Source: Planctomycetaceae bacterium
GTDB taxonomy: Bacteria; Planctomycetota; Planctomycetia; Planctomycetales; Planctomycetaceae
Length of the DNA stretch: 38,368 nt
Assembly: GCA_029259815.1 (NCBI GenBank)
Contig: JAJDEJ010000208.1
Coordinates: 1 to 38,368, forward strand
Reading direction: 5' to 3'
Position 1 is the stretch's first letter, and every line of letters begins with the position of its first letter. Made by a program: the position numbers and the translations under genes. The notes beneath the pieces were generated by a model. The model was not told the origin of the DNA and ran no database searches. It saw only the letters and a list, made by a program, of their open reading frames with translations. Positions 38,237 to 38,368 of the stretch are shown piece by piece.

Positions 38237-38368
38237 TCACAGCCCGGGGAGGAGTGAGGGGGGTGGTTGTTGTTTGAAGGATTGTTGGATCGAGTTGGTG
38301 ACAAAGTCGAACACGTCGCGGTCCTGCTGGCGACAGGTTTCGATCACGCTCAGCAAGGTCTCCACGAA
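38237..38368 (-). CDS. IS66-like transposase, C-terminal part (continues beyond window)
   Basis: The minus-strand frame is open to the window edge and stops at 38237. Its 43 residues begin FVETLLSVIETCRQQDRDVF, continue DFVTNSIQQSFKQ and end PPPSLLPGL. The segment SVIETCRQQ-R-x-F/W-x(2)-V followed by a Pro-rich end is typical of the C-terminus of IS66-family transposases. The catalytic core lies outside the window. It faces gltD with a 73-base gap and marks a mobile element next to the glutamate synthase operon. Confidence 0.7.
   Translation of the reverse strand, partial: FVETLLSVIETCRQQDRDVFDFVTNSIQQSFKQQPPPSLLPGL

Overview
The window looks like chromosomal DNA from a member of the Planctomycetes. 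This is inferred from protein content, not from a marker gene. The signs are the style of the polysaccharide-export lipoprotein and of its Pro/Gly-rich lipoprotein neighbours, a BON-domain secreted protein, a short hypothetical gene between gltB and gltD, and a palindromic element translated in frame inside gltB. Base composition is moderately GC-rich throughout.

Layout. (1) 1-10443 is a methylmalonyl-CoA/propionyl-CoA block. It holds the 3' end of a MeaB-type GTPase, a four-gene operon for a biotin-dependent Na+-pumping methylmalonyl-CoA decarboxylase (alpha, biotin carrier, small membrane subunit, beta), a dodecin, fructose-1,6-bisphosphatase, a crotonase-fold protein closest to YgfG/ScpB methylmalonyl-CoA decarboxylase, and propionyl-CoA carboxylase alpha and beta. 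(2) 10523-14914 is a polyhydroxyalkanoate (PHA) block: a class III-like PHA synthase with a PhaE-like N-terminal extension, a free phasin-like protein, a PhaR-type regulator, and a natural fusion of a phasin-like domain to a short-chain reductase. Palindromes built from TGCAGCA half-sites lie upstream of the phasin/phaR pair and of the fusion gene. (3) 14915-18505 is a gene-poor stretch with a broken class I aldolase remnant, followed by glycogen phosphorylase. (4) 18506-22725 is a decay zone around a sulfide:quinone oxidoreductase. It contains a frame-shifted small gene, a truncated and frame-shifted TauE-type exporter, an alpha/beta hydrolase split by an IS1595-family element, an integrase-like fragment and an intact tRNA-Ser(GGA). 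(5) 22867-30324 is an envelope block: polysaccharide export lipoprotein, three further lipoproteins, a double-BON secreted protein and a membrane-anchored parvulin-type isomerase, with clear terminators and one good sigma70-like promoter. (6) 30584-38163 is nitrogen assimilation: a LysR regulator, gltB, a small hypothetical protein and gltD. The window ends in the 3' end of an IS66-like transposase.

How the genes may work together (inference): the left 18 kb collects enzymes that interconvert methylmalonyl-CoA and propionyl-CoA, make and package PHA, and mobilise glycogen. This combination recalls the metabolism described for glycogen-accumulating organisms, where glycogen carbon goes through succinate and methylmalonyl-CoA to propionyl-CoA and is stored as PHA. 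The Na+-pumping decarboxylase would save energy at that step. The most unusual protein is the phasin-reductase fusion, which would fix the reductase to the granule surface.
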